Source of the DNA: Winogradskyella epiphytica
Lineage (GTDB): Bacteria; Bacteroidota; Bacteroidia; Flavobacteriales; Flavobacteriaceae
Direction of reading: 5' to 3'
Assembly (NCBI RefSeq): GCF_003217215.1
Contig: NZ_QJTD01000001.1
Span: 744,001-808,000, forward strand
Length of the DNA: 64,000 nucleotides
Below, in pieces: positions 53,208-63,880 of this stretch. The number at the start of each line of letters is the position of its first letter. Within the stretch, counting starts at the first letter, position 1. The notes beneath the pieces were generated by a model. The model saw nothing but the letters and a program-made list of their open reading frames with translations, ran no database searches and had not been told where the DNA came from. Position numbers and translations under genes: made by a program.

Positions 53208-54559
53208 TAGGCTTTATCATCACCTTTAACCGCATTGATAAAAGTTTGAAGAATGATTTTAAGGTCTAGTAGAAGCGACCAGTTTTCAATATAAAAGATA
53301 TCTAATTTCACTCGTCCAATAATATCCTTATCAGTTTCTACTTCCCCCCTAAATCCACTAGTTTGTGCCAAACCTGTGATGCCAGGTTTTACGAAGTGCC
53401 TTACCATGAATTTATCAATTTTCTTAGCATACATATGTGTATGACTCACCATATGGGGTCTCGGACCAACCACAGACATATCGCCAAATAAAACATTAAA
53501 AAATTGTGGTAATTCGTCAATACTAGTTTTTCTAATAAACCTACCCACTTTAGTGACTCGTTGGTCTCCTCTGGTAGCTTGATACAAATGCGCGTCTTTA
53601 TTAGGCATCATAGACCTAAATTTATAGCAATCGAATTCTTTATAGTTAAATCCATTTCTAGACTGTTTAAAAAACACAGGTCCTTTAGATTCTAATTTAA
53701 TAAGAATAGCGATTAAAGGTGTTAACCATGACAAAACAAAGATAATTACCAGACTTGAAAATACTATATCAAATGCCCTCTTTAAAAAGGTATTAACCGG
53801 TTCTTCTAAAGGAATGGTTCTTAGCGTTAGAATAGGTATATAGTCGTAATACTCATATCGTAATTTTTTAGAGTATATCTCCTTACTATCTGGGATAAAC
53901 TTTAGGATTTTTAAGTTGTTATCGGCGAAGTCGACGATATCAGCAATTTGTGAATTAGTCATTTCTGAAATTGAACAGTAAAGCTCGTCAATCCCTTCTT
54001 TTAAAACATATTCAAAACACTCGGTTAACGAATGCTCTTTGGTTTTTAAGCTAAATGTCTTTTTATGTGAATAACCATACTCCGGGTTCTTGTTGAAAAA
54101 ATTCTCTAAGGCTAAGGTCTTTTTATTAAAACCTAATATCACTGTCGTCCTATAATTACCACCAAAAGAAGTTCTATATTTTTGTAGTAAGTAATAAATA
54201 GTAAACTTAATGATTGTAAGTAGGAAGAAACAGAGAAGTACATACTTTACAATTGGTCTTGGATAAATATGTAATTCATGATACAATCCGGAAAAAGCAA
54301 AAACAATAAGTAAAAATAAGATGGATTGTTTAACTATAAGGGAAAGAATGTTTACAGGGCGAGTGTACCTATAAACTTCATAAAATTGAGAATAAAGAGA
54401 CATTAATATCCAGGATACGGAGATTATTAAACAAAATATAAACGAATCTTTCTCCTTAAAAATAGACAGTATTGCTACGCCATTAATTATAACTAAATCA
54501 ATAATATAAGAAATAGGCCTTAAATATCCTGAATACCGTCCTTGTTTAAATGTGTTCAA
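53204..54559 (-). CDS. Polyprenyl-phosphate sugar-1-phosphate transferase (WcaJ/WbaP type)
   Basis: Initiates surface glycan synthesis by moving a sugar-1-phosphate to undecaprenyl phosphate. 451 residues: four or five N-terminal membrane helices (about 15-130), a Rossmann-like middle domain (about 140-250), one re-entrant helix (about 270-295), and the catalytic C-terminal domain. That last domain has DCYKFRSM, TSIDELPQFFNVLFGDMSVVGPRPH and VKPGITGLAQ. The acidic catalytic pair is the Asp-Glu in IDELPQ. Glucose or galactose phosphate is likely but not provable from sequence. Confidence 0.94.
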   Translation of the reverse strand: MNTFKQGRYSGYLRPISYIIDLVIINGVAILSIFKEKDSFIFCLIISVSWILMSLYSQFYEVYRYTRPVNILSLIVKQSILFLLIVFAFSGLYHELHIYPRPIVKYVLLCFFLLTIIKFTIYYLLQKYRTSFGGNYRTTVILGFNKKTLALENFFNKNPEYGYSHKKTFSLKTKEHSLTECFEYVLKEGIDELYCSISEMTNSQIADIVDFADNNLKILKFIPDSKEIYSKKLRYEYYDYIPILTLRTIPLEEPVNTFLKRAFDIVFSSLVIIFVLSWLTPLIAILIKLESKGPVFFKQSRNGFNYKEFDCYKFRSMMPNKDAHLYQATRGDQRVTKVGRFIRKTSIDELPQFFNVLFGDMSVVGPRPHMVSHTHMYAKKIDKFMVRHFVKPGITGLAQTSGFRGEVETDKDIIGRVKLDIFYIENWSLLLDLKIILQTFINAVKGDDKAY

Positions 54560-54888
54560 TTTTTTTAATTCTGTGTTTATATGAATGTATTTCTCTCTAT
54601 TATATGAATTTACGTCGAAAAACGCTTAATTTATTTAAATAATTTAGAGTGGTATTTTTAAAATCTACTCTTAATTGAGGTGCTTATTCGATATTTACCT
54701 GCAAATTAAGGTTTAATTGTCTTTTACTTATAAAATATCATATTTCAATAAAGCAATCTAACTAAAAACGATAAATACTATCTCAATACTATTTTGCCAT
54801 TTGTAAACCTTGTTTTCACATTACGTTTGTACAAAGAAATACAAATAAGCATGTTCTTACGACATATCCTGTCCAAATCGTAGTTGTT
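54560..54888. other. Intergenic AT-rich stretch between sugar transferase and GT4 genes
   Basis: A 329-base stretch very rich in A and T, without a frame of more than about 25 codons and without a clear terminator or promoter. TTTGTACAAAG at 54829-54839 is a partial palindrome. I see no gene here. Confidence 0.4.
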
Positions 54889-56028
54889 TTATTTCTTTGT
54901 TTTTACAAGGTTTTTATATTGTTGCTCCAATTTTTCAATATTTTTTGTTAAATCGAAATTATCTAAAAAATATTGAAAAGAGTTTTCAGAGAACTTTAAT
55001 TTCAATTCCTCACTGTTTAAAATATTTTCAATATAGCCCGACATCTCAACAACACTTTCATTTTGAACCAAGTACCCATTATATTCGTGTTTTACCAAAT
55101 CTTTGTTACCATCACAATTTGTTGCTACTATCGGTTTTCTTAAAGCCAAGCTTTCTATAACAGAGTATGGAAGCCCCTCATATCTTGAGGTTGAAATATA
55201 TAATTGACTGTCTTTTATAATATTAAAAATATCATCTCTAGATGTCCAATCTAAAAGGGTTACATTTTTTACTAAATCTAATTCTTTAATTTTCTCTTTA
55301 ACTACGTTTAAGTTTGGTGCGTGAAAACCAACTCCCATTAATACTAAATGAATATTATAATTTGATTTTTTTAGCTCATAAATAACATCAATCATAAATT
55401 CAATGTTTTTCTGATAAGAAGGTCGGCCGACCGAACAAATATAATTGTCTGGCCAACTTTTATCGATGCTTAATTCCTTGAAAGTTTTGATAGGTAAAAT
55501 AGAGTTATTAAACAGTAAAGCTCTTTCTTTTTTATAGCCCACTTTTACTATGCCTTGTTGTAATTCAGACTTTGATGTTGCTAATAAATAAGAATTAACA
55601 TGTTTAAAGATTCTTTCAATAGTTAGAAAAACACTTTTCTTAAAATTAGATTCAGCACTTAAAAAAGAATATGCATGAGGTGTATGTAATACATTTACTC
55701 TATAAAATAAAGAAGCTGTTCTGGCTATAATACCCCCCTTTGCACTGTGTGCATGAATAAGATCTGGTTTTTCTTTTCTTAATATTTTAATAGTAGATAT
55801 TATAGATTTGAAATCTTGTATTAAGCTAATTTCTCTTTGAATAGGTAGTTTATATTCTCTAACTTGAGTTTTATCCTTAGCAAAGTAATTTAACTTGTCA
55901 TTTTCTTCTTGTTGGTGAATAATAATATTTTCAATTTCATTCGGATTAATGTTTTCTGTTACTAATCTTAAATAAACATCTACACCTCCAACAGAATGTA
56001 ATACGTGAGCTACTTTTATTTTATTCAT
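54889..56028 (-). CDS. Glycosyltransferase family 4
   Basis: 379 residues of the GT4 family. The acceptor half starts VAHVLHSVGGVDVYLRLV and contains ADLIHAHSAKGGIIART-like segments. The donor half has CSVGRPSYQKNIEFMID and STSRYEGLPYSVIESLALRKPIVAT, with the paired Glu residues (EGLPYSVIE) that hold the nucleotide sugar. It follows the polymerase-like gene by about 70 bases on the same strand, so it belongs to the same leftward transcript. Sugar specificity is unknown. Confidence 0.93.
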   Translation of the reverse strand: MNKIKVAHVLHSVGGVDVYLRLVTENINPNEIENIIIHQQEENDKLNYFAKDKTQVREYKLPIQREISLIQDFKSIISTIKILRKEKPDLIHAHSAKGGIIARTASLFYRVNVLHTPHAYSFLSAESNFKKSVFLTIERIFKHVNSYLLATSKSELQQGIVKVGYKKERALLFNNSILPIKTFKELSIDKSWPDNYICSVGRPSYQKNIEFMIDVIYELKKSNYNIHLVLMGVGFHAPNLNVVKEKIKELDLVKNVTLLDWTSRDDIFNIIKDSQLYISTSRYEGLPYSVIESLALRKPIVATNCDGNKDLVKHEYNGYLVQNESVVEMSGYIENILNSEELKLKFSENSFQYFLDNFDLTKNIEKLEQQYKNLVKTKK

Positions 56029-56101
56029 TATTAAATTTTAGATTGTCTTCACCTTAATTTTCAAGACTTTTACTATAAAGTTAAATCTTAACTAAATGCA
56101 T

Positions 56102-57316
56102 TTATAAATCAGAAAACGATTTTTTTTCGGTTACGCCACTATATATAGCAAAAAAGATACTAAAAAGGTAAACCCCTAACTGCCTGTGCAAAACGTTTTC
56201 AACAAAAAAGAAAGCTAAAAACAATGCTAAAATAAACTTTAATTCAAATGCACTATTCTTAGAAAAACATATACTAACAAAAGTATATACTAATAAAATA
56301 AAAGGCACAATTCCTCCAACTAACAAGAAGTCTAAAAATTGATTATGGGCGTTAAATTTAGCGTTTAAATAGTATTTTTTTTTATCATCATTATTTGTAA
56401 TCGTGGCTCCATAACAATTAACAAGTTTATTTTCGAGGGTCTTATAACTTCCTATTCCTTTGAATATAATATTCTCAGTATCAATTATATGTGTAGCACA
56501 AGGCCAAATAACAAATCTTGGTTCATAATCTTTTATCAAGTGCCAAGAAAGTTTTAAATCATCCGTTCTATGCATCCTAGAAGAAATATTTTCACTTAGG
56601 CTTATGGCTAAAACAAATACCCCCAAAAACACAAAAGTAGTAACTCTTTTAACTTTCACACTAAATGAAGTACTCTTATACAAAAAAATCAAGATTAAAA
56701 TAATATTCAAAATAATACTTAATCTGGCGGAGATATAAATATTAAATCCTACAAATACCAGAACTAACATATAATACCAAATCCGTTTATGATTATTTTC
56801 TGCGATTTTCAAACAGCAAAAGACAGAAATAGATATCATAAATCCCAAGTATGGCCTATCTACCCAAAGTAACATATTAACCTCTCGACCCGTATCTAAC
56901 AAAAAACTAGGGTTATGAATAATTCTATTTACAATAGCATAAGTCGATCCAATTACAGCAATAAGTACACCTACAATAAAAAAATGTTCTAACACTCTTT
57001 TATTTTTTACTTGTGAGAATAGTAAAATCACTAATACTATTAAAATGTAGCGAGAATATATTGCTAGATCATTAATGAAGCTCGAATTTAGCACTCCAAC
57101 TATTAATATAAATAATATACTAGCTAAAAAAGCAAGTATGTATTTAGAATAAACTACAACGTAGCTTCTAAATGTAAATGCTACAATTACAGCTAATGGT
57201 ATTAATAATAAATTAGGAATTGCTGTAGAAATGGGTAAAAATAGCGCAATTAAAGCTGCACAGTAATCTACTATTGTTTCCCGGTTTTTATTCAAATAAA
57301 CTAAAATATTCTCCAT
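56102..57316 (-). CDS. O-antigen ligase/polymerase-like membrane protein (first of two)
   Basis: 404 residues with about 11 membrane helices. The C-terminal half contains a periplasmic loop with FKGIGSYKTLENKLVNCYG and then AHNQFLDFLLVGGIVPFIL. This is the Wzy_C-type motif in which the conserved His sits next to Asn, as in WaaL/RfaL. It probably joins lipid-linked glycan units to one another or to lipid A core at the periplasmic face. Ligase and polymerase functions cannot be told apart by sequence. A second protein of this class lies at 59428. Confidence 0.88.
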   Translation of the reverse strand: MENILVYLNKNRETIVDYCAALIALFLPISTAIPNLLLIPLAVIVAFTFRSYVVVYSKYILAFLASILFILIVGVLNSSFINDLAIYSRYILIVLVILLFSQVKNKRVLEHFFIVGVLIAVIGSTYAIVNRIIHNPSFLLDTGREVNMLLWVDRPYLGFMISISVFCCLKIAENNHKRIWYYMLVLVFVGFNIYISARLSIILNIILILIFLYKSTSFSVKVKRVTTFVFLGVFVLAISLSENISSRMHRTDDLKLSWHLIKDYEPRFVIWPCATHIIDTENIIFKGIGSYKTLENKLVNCYGATITNNDDKKKYYLNAKFNAHNQFLDFLLVGGIVPFILLVYTFVSICFSKNSAFELKFILALFLAFFFVENVLHRQLGVYLFSIFFAIYSGVTEKKSFSDL

Positions 57317-57376
57317 AATTATCTTGCTTTAAACAAGAATTTCTAAAAAGTAACACTATCCAATAGCCTTGTAAAA

Positions 57377-58171
57377 TCACCTTAATTTAGTGATTATAAA
57401 CCTTCTTATATATTTAAAATAAGAGAAACAGCTGATAAAACAATATTCTAAAAAATTCACAAATCCAAGCTTATAACCTAACTTTATAGCTTTAAGTTCT
57501 CCTCTTTCCATTTTCCATAAATTAGCACTTAATCCTGAATGTCCATAAGCAGGTTTATCTGTTACGGCATAAACCAAACTTTCATTATATAAGTAACAAT
57601 TAAACTTACTCGCTATCCTTAAAAAAAACTCTAAGTCTTCACTATAACTCATTGTTTCATTCATATAACCAATAACAGGAATGATTTCTCTTTGAAAGAC
57701 CACGGAAGATGTCATAAAATAATTCTTATATAATAACTGTCTACCAGAAATTTGATTGATTCTTCTAAATTTTACACCAAAAAATGATTTGAGTTTTAAG
57801 CCGTCCCTATTTGCCCCTAAAAAGTCGATATTAGAATTATTTTTCATAATTTCTAGCTGACGCTGTATTTTATCTTTCACCCACAAATCATCACTATCTA
57901 AAAACATAATATACGCTCCCTCTGCATTTCGCAACCCGAAATTTCTTGCAGCGGAAACCCCTTTATTCTTCTGATAATAATATCTAATGTTTATCTCAGA
58001 ATTTAATTTAAAAAACTCTTTAATTATTTTTTCTGAACCATCAGTAGATCCATCATTTACGACAATAATTTCAAAATTTTGATATGTTTGATTTACTACA
58101 GATTTTAGCACTTTTTCTATGGTGTTCTCTGAGTTATAAACAGGTATTATTACACTTATTAATGCATTCAT
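57377..58171 (-). CDS. Glycosyltransferase family 2
   Basis: 264 residues. The GT-A fold begins ALISVIIPVYNSENTIEKVL, followed by VVNDGSTDGSEKII. The metal-binding DxD site is in IMFLDSDDLWV. An acceptor-region motif SYSEDLEFFLRI with the catalytic acid appears near residue 180. The C-terminal part has a hydrophobic stretch that may lie on the membrane. It is the first leftward gene after a divergent promoter region shared with the pyruvyl transferase. Confidence 0.93.
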   Translation of the reverse strand: MNALISVIIPVYNSENTIEKVLKSVVNQTYQNFEIIVVNDGSTDGSEKIIKEFFKLNSEINIRYYYQKNKGVSAARNFGLRNAEGAYIMFLDSDDLWVKDKIQRQLEIMKNNSNIDFLGANRDGLKLKSFFGVKFRRINQISGRQLLYKNYFMTSSVVFQREIIPVIGYMNETMSYSEDLEFFLRIASKFNCYLYNESLVYAVTDKPAYGHSGLSANLWKMERGELKAIKLGYKLGFVNFLEYCFISCFSYFKYIRRFIITKLR

Positions 58172-58330
58172 TAAAAGTTTTGAATTTATTTTATTATTAA
58201 GCCTGCTAAAATAAGAAATATGAATTTTTTAACTGTTTCAAAAACGAGTTATTACACTTTTATTAAGTAATACGTTACAAATAAATTGATTTAATAATTA
58301 CTTTTACGATTAATTCATATTAAAAAAATA

Positions 58331-59431
58331 ATGAAAATAGTTTTCGAAGGATTCTATGGTTTTAAAAACGCAGGAGATGATGCATTCGTTGAAGTTTCGT
58401 CTTGGGGTGCAAAAAGATATTGGAATTGTAAAAACAGTACATTTTTAGGGGCTTCACTTCCAAAAACAATTCATGAAATTAACAACAAACAAATTTTTTC
58501 AAAAATTAAAGGCTTTGATCGAGTAAATTTGGTATCTCATTTAACTAATTCTGATTACCTCATTTCTTCAGGCGGCTCAACATTTAGTGAGATACCAATA
58601 CATAGTAATAAATCACTCGCTAGACACTTTAAAAAAATTAATAAACGACTTAAACTTGGTGCTATTGGAGTTTCGATTGGTCCTTTTATAAACTCAAGAG
58701 CAGAACATGATGTCGTAGATTACTTACAATCATTAGATTTTTTATCCGTTAGAGACAATCGTTCATATCGTTATGTCCAATCGTTAAATTTACCATATAA
58801 CCCCATAAATGCATTTGATTTAGCAGCATTACTTCCTTCTGTGTATAAGCACGACTTTAAACAGACCGTTTGTATTAACCAACATCCAACAATAGGAATT
58901 AGTATTTGTAATTACGAAAGTTATAAGGGAGGTGATATTTTAAAAGAAAAAAACAGAAACACTTTTTTTAAGGAAGTTATAGATTTAATTACTAAACAAA
59001 CTAATGCTCATTTTAAAGTGTTTATTATAAATGGTAATGAGAAATTTGGTGACCATGATGCCACTTATCGATTAATTAAAGATATTGATAACAGTAGAGT
59101 TACTATAGTCCCTTATTTAAATGATGTACAAGAAACCTGGAATGAAATCAACACATGTAGTCTAATGATATCTACGCGTTTACACGCTAGTATTTTTGCT
59201 TGTTATGCTCAAATACCATTTTTTTTAATAGAATACCATGAAAAATGTTCTGATTTCCTTACAGATGTGGGGCAAGACGAAAGCTATAGAGTTTATGACG
59301 CACAAGTAAGTCCAAATAGCGTAGTGCAGAAAGTCTGTGAAATTTTAAATGGCTCATACGTTAAACCTAAATTTATCAAAAAAACTATAGCACTTTCTGA
59401 AAAGAATTTCACTTCTCATAAAATAAGTTAA
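58331..59431 (+). CDS. Polysaccharide pyruvyl transferase family protein
   Basis: 366 residues of the family that adds ketal-linked pyruvate to sugars, making the glycan acidic. The N-terminus FEGFYGFKNAGDDAFVEVS and the C-terminal STRLHASIFACYAQIPFFLIEYHEKCSDF match the family's conserved ends. It is the only rightward gene in this part of the locus and is divergent from the GT2 gene. Its TAA stop shares TTAA with the stop of the convergent polymerase-like gene. Some family members have other roles (CsaB, AceA), so the exact acceptor is unknown. Confidence 0.88.
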   Translation: MKIVFEGFYGFKNAGDDAFVEVSSWGAKRYWNCKNSTFLGASLPKTIHEINNKQIFSKIKGFDRVNLVSHLTNSDYLISSGGSTFSEIPIHSNKSLARHFKKINKRLKLGAIGVSIGPFINSRAEHDVVDYLQSLDFLSVRDNRSYRYVQSLNLPYNPINAFDLAALLPSVYKHDFKQTVCINQHPTIGISICNYESYKGGDILKEKNRNTFFKEVIDLITKQTNAHFKVFIINGNEKFGDHDATYRLIKDIDNSRVTIVPYLNDVQETWNEINTCSLMISTRLHASIFACYAQIPFFLIEYHEKCSDFLTDVGQDESYRVYDAQVSPNSVVQKVCEILNGSYVKPKFIKKTIALSEKNFTSHKIS

Positions 59432-60840
59432 AACGTAGCACGCTCCTTTAAATGGCTTTTAAAAAGTACCAATATTGCTAAACATAACCAAAAACCATAA
59501 ATCCTAAAAGAGTCGATTTGTAACCAATTAAATAAAAAACCCACAAAACCAATAAATAAGGTTACAGATATATTTTTATTTTGATCACTCATTTTGTAAG
59601 TTAGATTAGTTCCTTTTATTACTGAAATCAGAAAGCTTATAAAGACAATAATTCCTATGATTCCCGTTTCTGTCATTATTCGCAAGTAAAGATTAAAACC
59701 TGGAGGAAATGACTTAACATTTTCATTTTGAAAACTGGCCTTAAATTCATAATTGTTTTTTAGTGCCCATTTTGGATAATAATGTCTCGATACATAAGAC
59801 TGTTGTCCCCAACCAGTACCAACAATCGGATGTTGCTTAAATGCCTCAAACATGGCAACTTGAATTCCTAATCTAGATTTATTGGATACAGAATTATCTT
59901 TTGAACTATATTCTACCTTAGTTATATTCAAACTATCAATTTTTTTTGAAACCACATTGGATATTGGTTTCCAAAATAAAAACATTGTAACCAAGACCAA
60001 AACGAAACTCAACACTACTGCCTTAATAAATAAAATTCTAAATTTAGGATACGTTTTAAACGCAAAAAACACCCCCACTAAACACTGAATTAATATAACA
60101 ACAAGTGCAGTTCTGGATTTTGAAATTAAAGCTAATAGCACAACAAAAATAAAAGGTAAGAATCTCGTGTATTTTTTAGACGAAGTTAAAATATAACTAA
60201 ACATAAAACCTGAAATAGTTATGATATAAGTTCCCAAGGCTGGAGGTTCATATGTAAGTGATGATACTCTTAATAGTCGATAATCCAACTTAATTTCAAC
60301 AAAAGGTAAATAATCATAAACCTTAATTAATGGAACTAAAAAGTTCGCATTATAAGTTATTATCAAATACTCCAAAATTCCACAACTAAAAACAATGATA
60401 AAGCTTATTAAAAACGTTCTTCTTATTTTTTTAAAAAAGACTAATACACCTAAATCTCTACCTACATTAACAAAAACAATAAAAAATAAAAAACCAGATA
60501 TTGCAAGAGAAATTAATTGTCGAATAAAGCGCTCTACTCCAGATGTGTGTTTAAAGTAGTTGTCTACTATAGTTGGCATTTTTAAGAGTGTAGATAAGCT
60601 CAACACAAATACAAATAATAAGAAAAGACTATATTCCGTAGATTTTAAAGGAATAAATACTCTCCCTTTAAATACAGTATAAATTAGAAAGAAACTGAAA
60701 GAAATTAAAAAGAATAGAGGTGAAGAATCACTACTATACTCCCCTAAAAACTGAAGCCAACTCGGCATATCTGAATTAAAAGGAAGGAAAAATATTCCTA
60801 AAATAAAAAATATGTGATATCCTTTTTTTATAAATTTCAT
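59428..60840 (-). CDS. O-antigen ligase/polymerase-like membrane protein (second of two)
   Basis: 470 residues with about 11 membrane helices and one large periplasmic loop (about 295-395). The motif HPIVGTGWGQQSYVSRHY and NLYLRIMTETGIIGIIVF fits the Wzy/O-antigen ligase family. It is not closely alike to the protein at 56102, so the locus holds two distinct members: one may be the polymerase and the other the ligase. It follows the flippase gene by about 90 bases on the same strand. Confidence 0.87.
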   Translation of the reverse strand: MKFIKKGYHIFFILGIFFLPFNSDMPSWLQFLGEYSSDSSPLFFLISFSFFLIYTVFKGRVFIPLKSTEYSLFLLFVFVLSLSTLLKMPTIVDNYFKHTSGVERFIRQLISLAISGFLFFIVFVNVGRDLGVLVFFKKIRRTFLISFIIVFSCGILEYLIITYNANFLVPLIKVYDYLPFVEIKLDYRLLRVSSLTYEPPALGTYIITISGFMFSYILTSSKKYTRFLPFIFVVLLALISKSRTALVVILIQCLVGVFFAFKTYPKFRILFIKAVVLSFVLVLVTMFLFWKPISNVVSKKIDSLNITKVEYSSKDNSVSNKSRLGIQVAMFEAFKQHPIVGTGWGQQSYVSRHYYPKWALKNNYEFKASFQNENVKSFPPGFNLYLRIMTETGIIGIIVFISFLISVIKGTNLTYKMSDQNKNISVTLFIGFVGFLFNWLQIDSFRIYGFWLCLAILVLFKSHLKERATF

Positions 60841-60932
60841 ACAGAAGTTTTTTGTAAGTTTTACTATAATGTAAATAGTAACAATAATTATAGTCTGGAA
60901 AAGAACATATAAAAATACATTTAAAAATGTTG

Positions 60933-62225
60933 TTAACTATTTACAACCGACGTGCGCATTTTTCTATAATAAAAATAGATTAGAATTAGTGAATAAGATA
61001 AATTCGACATCAAAAAACTTAAAGCCATACCGTAAAAATCAAAAATGCTAATCAAAAAATATCCAATGACAATCATTGTTAATAACGCTACAATATGTGC
61101 TATAAAGAAAGGATATGTTAACTCAATTGCTTTTAATGCAATTGAAATAGGTCTAATAAAAAACAATAATAATTGTACAAGTAAAAATATTACTATTAGA
61201 AAAAGCCCTGATCCATATTTTGATTCGTAAAGTATACTATAGAAAACAATAGCAAAAACAAAAACAGCCAATATTAACATCAATGTTTTTTTATAATTCT
61301 TACTATAAAGATCCCTCACAAGGCTATCTAAATTTTGAATAGAATTCTTTTTTATAAATTTTGAAAAATAAGGAATGTAATAGTTTTCTACAGAAAGTAT
61401 AAATATATTAACTACACCTAATATGTTTTGCACAGTCCTCACTTTACTAATACCAAAATCATTTACACCAATCGCTTTTGATAAAATAAATAAACCTTGA
61501 CTATAACCCCAAAATGCAACACCTCCAATAATAATCCATTTAGAATAATCATAATGTTGCAGTACAATGTTTTTATATGCTTCTTTCTTTGTTATATTAA
61601 GTTGGACTATTTTACTTGTAAAGACTTTATGAAAAATCAAAACTAATAATAAATAGACATTTGCTATTAAAAAGGCTAGAACTAAAACATTTAAGATAAT
61701 ATCAAACCCAAGCGAATTTCTAAGCATAAGTATACCTGCAAAAAAAGACACATTTAAAAGTAAAGATGCTATTACTGTGTGAGCAAGATGAATACTGTAG
61801 CTACTGAATAAGAATTTTTTAAAAATATCGAATGTTGTCATCAGTAAAGGAGCCAAGAAAACAAACCATGGATTTATATTTTCTCCTGAAATATGAATAA
61901 AAAAATAACATATACTTGATAGAGCTCCACTTAACAGAAAGTTACTAATCAAAATACTTACAATGTAGATTCCCTGGTTTTCCTTCCATTTTTTAGAAAA
62001 AATCACCATAATAGGTGAAGAAAGAAAGAAGGTAGAGAAAATAAAAACAAAGTTTATATAACTTAAAAATATAATATAAGAACTGAAACTATTAATTGAA
62101 GCTAATTTTGACAACAGAAAAATAGATCCAAAATTAAAAAAAGCATAAAGTGATTGATCTAAGAATATCAAAAGCTTTTCACTAAGAAGTTGCTTATATA
62201 ATGAAATTATTTTTGTCTTATTCAT
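60933..62225 (-). CDS. Polysaccharide flippase (Wzx family)
   Basis: 430 residues with about 12 hydrophobic helices spread evenly and very few charges, as in Wzx-type MOP flippases that turn undecaprenyl-linked repeat units to the periplasmic face. It is strongly AT-rich, like its neighbours, and diverges from the flippase at 27733. In this locus it would work between the glycosyltransferases and the polymerase. Upstream lies a 266-base gap without a clear promoter. Confidence 0.87.
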   Translation of the reverse strand: MNKTKIISLYKQLLSEKLLIFLDQSLYAFFNFGSIFLLSKLASINSFSSYIIFLSYINFVFIFSTFFLSSPIMVIFSKKWKENQGIYIVSILISNFLLSGALSSICYFFIHISGENINPWFVFLAPLLMTTFDIFKKFLFSSYSIHLAHTVIASLLLNVSFFAGILMLRNSLGFDIILNVLVLAFLIANVYLLLVLIFHKVFTSKIVQLNITKKEAYKNIVLQHYDYSKWIIIGGVAFWGYSQGLFILSKAIGVNDFGISKVRTVQNILGVVNIFILSVENYYIPYFSKFIKKNSIQNLDSLVRDLYSKNYKKTLMLILAVFVFAIVFYSILYESKYGSGLFLIVIFLLVQLLLFFIRPISIALKAIELTYPFFIAHIVALLTMIVIGYFLISIFDFYGMALSFLMSNLSYSLILIYFYYRKMRTSVVNS

Positions 62226-62491
62226 TTTTTAATACCTGAGCGATATCCTTCGGACTCACTTATTGATTCTTAAATATCTTTTAATATTCTTTTTTATAAG
62301 TGGCAAATATAGGTGTTTTAGACTACGCAAAACTTATCCTAATTAAGTGAAAAGCATCAATTAATGATGAATAGCTTAAAAAAATAAATACTTTTTTGTG
62401 TAACCCACACTATTCGAAATTTTAAATCTTTTCGCTTCCTAATATTTTTATAATGTAATAATTAGCTTGTTCACCAAAGGAATTAATTATT

Positions 62492-63337
62492 TCATATGAC
62501 TTTTCTTAAGCTTTCCTTCCAATATGGAATTTCAATTCGTAAAGATTCTTCGATCTTAGTAGTATCTAAAACACTATACTTCGGTCGAATAGCAGGCGTT
62601 GGATATTGATTAGTATTGATACGCTTTAGTTTTATTTTTGAATTACTCAAACGAAAAATTTCACTTGCAAAATCATACCAACTAGCCACACCCGAATTAC
62701 TGTAATTATAAATCCCATACGATACGTTTTTAGCTCCTATTAGTTTTAAGATAACCTCAGCTAAGTCTTTTGCGTAAGTAGGTGATCCTAATTGGTCATT
62801 AACTACACTGATTTCATCGTTTTCCTTGGCTAACCTCAACATCGTTTTTAAAAAATTATTACCAAATTCCGAATACAACCAAGATGTTCTAATAATGAAA
62901 TAGTTTGACAATAATTCTTGTATAACTAGCTCTCCCTTTAGTTTAGTTTCTCCATAAACATTTAGCGGATTTGTTTCACTCTCTTCGGTATATGGATTTA
63001 AAGAAGTGCCATCAAACAGAAAATCGGTTGAAATATGTATTAATGTCACTTGGTTTTCAAAACATGCCTGAGCAATATTTTTAACGCCTTCAACATTTAT
63101 TTTATAAGCTTTTTCAACTTCACTTTCAGCCCTATCAACTGCTGTATATGCAGCACAATTTATACAGAAATCTATTTGACCAAGACTCTTAAAGACCTCT
63201 GTTACCTGAACCACATTGGTTATATCTAACTCACGTGACGATTTATAAATAAAATTGAAATTTGGAAAGTTAGCGGCAACACTTTGAATACATTGTGCCA
63301 ATTGACTATCCTTACCTGTAACGAGAATAGTTATCAT
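62492..63337 (-). CDS. rfbD: dTDP-4-dehydrorhamnose reductase
   Basis: Last step of dTDP-L-rhamnose synthesis. The short-chain dehydrogenase fold begins with the NAD(P) site ILVTGKDSQLAQ (residues 4-15). The catalytic pair lies in NVYGETKLKGE (Tyr-x3-Lys), and the substrate-side loop TPAIRPKYSVLDTTKI is near the end. 281 residues is normal. Its start overlaps the rfbC stop by 4 bases. The gene for step two, rfbB, is not in view and may lie beyond the window. Confidence 0.95.
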   Translation of the reverse strand: MITILVTGKDSQLAQCIQSVAANFPNFNFIYKSSRELDITNVVQVTEVFKSLGQIDFCINCAAYTAVDRAESEVEKAYKINVEGVKNIAQACFENQVTLIHISTDFLFDGTSLNPYTEESETNPLNVYGETKLKGELVIQELLSNYFIIRTSWLYSEFGNNFLKTMLRLAKENDEISVVNDQLGSPTYAKDLAEVILKLIGAKNVSYGIYNYSNSGVASWYDFASEIFRLSNSKIKLKRINTNQYPTPAIRPKYSVLDTTKIEESLRIEIPYWKESLRKVI

Positions 63338-63879
63338 AATTGAGCATTCTTAAGAGTAGGTAATACTAAATCTTTGTCTGAAATGATTAATTCCTCAGTA
63401 TTACAATTCCAATCTATTCCCAATTCTGGATCATTATAAATAATACCCGCTTCCGATTCTTTATTATAGAAATTATCACATTTATAACTAAAAATAGTAT
63501 GATCTTCTAAGACTAAAAAGGCATGTGCAAAACCACGAGGAATAAAGAGTTGCGTTTTATTTTGTTCTGAAAGTTCTATTGAAAAATGTTTACCATAAGT
63601 CAATGACTTAGGCCTTAAATCAACTACAACATCCAATACACTCCCTTTAATTACCCTCACAAGTTTAGCTTGGGCATGTTTGCCTAATTGATAGTGTAGC
63701 CCCCTTAAAACACCTTTAGACGATTGAGATTCGTTATCTTGAACGAAGTTAATATCTATATCTAAGGCCTCGTTAAATCGCTTCTGATTAAAACTTTCAA
63801 CAAAGTAACCACGTTTATCCTTGAAAATCGTCGGCTCAATAATAAAACAGCCTTTTAATTTTGTTTCTTTCACGTTCAT
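63334..63879 (-). CDS. rfbC: dTDP-4-dehydrorhamnose 3,5-epimerase
   Basis: Third step of dTDP-L-rhamnose synthesis. The cupin fold shows NESQSSKGVLRGLHYQ with the catalytic His (about residue 62), then VDLRPKSLTYGKH and PRGFAHAFLVLED. 181 residues is the usual length. It starts one base after the rfbA stop and overlaps rfbD by 4 bases, so all three are translated from one leftward message. Confidence 0.96.
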   Translation of the reverse strand: MNVKETKLKGCFIIEPTIFKDKRGYFVESFNQKRFNEALDIDINFVQDNESQSSKGVLRGLHYQLGKHAQAKLVRVIKGSVLDVVVDLRPKSLTYGKHFSIELSEQNKTQLFIPRGFAHAFLVLEDHTIFSYKCDNFYNKESEAGIIYNDPELGIDWNCNTEELIISDKDLVLPTLKNAQL

Positions 63880-63880
63880 A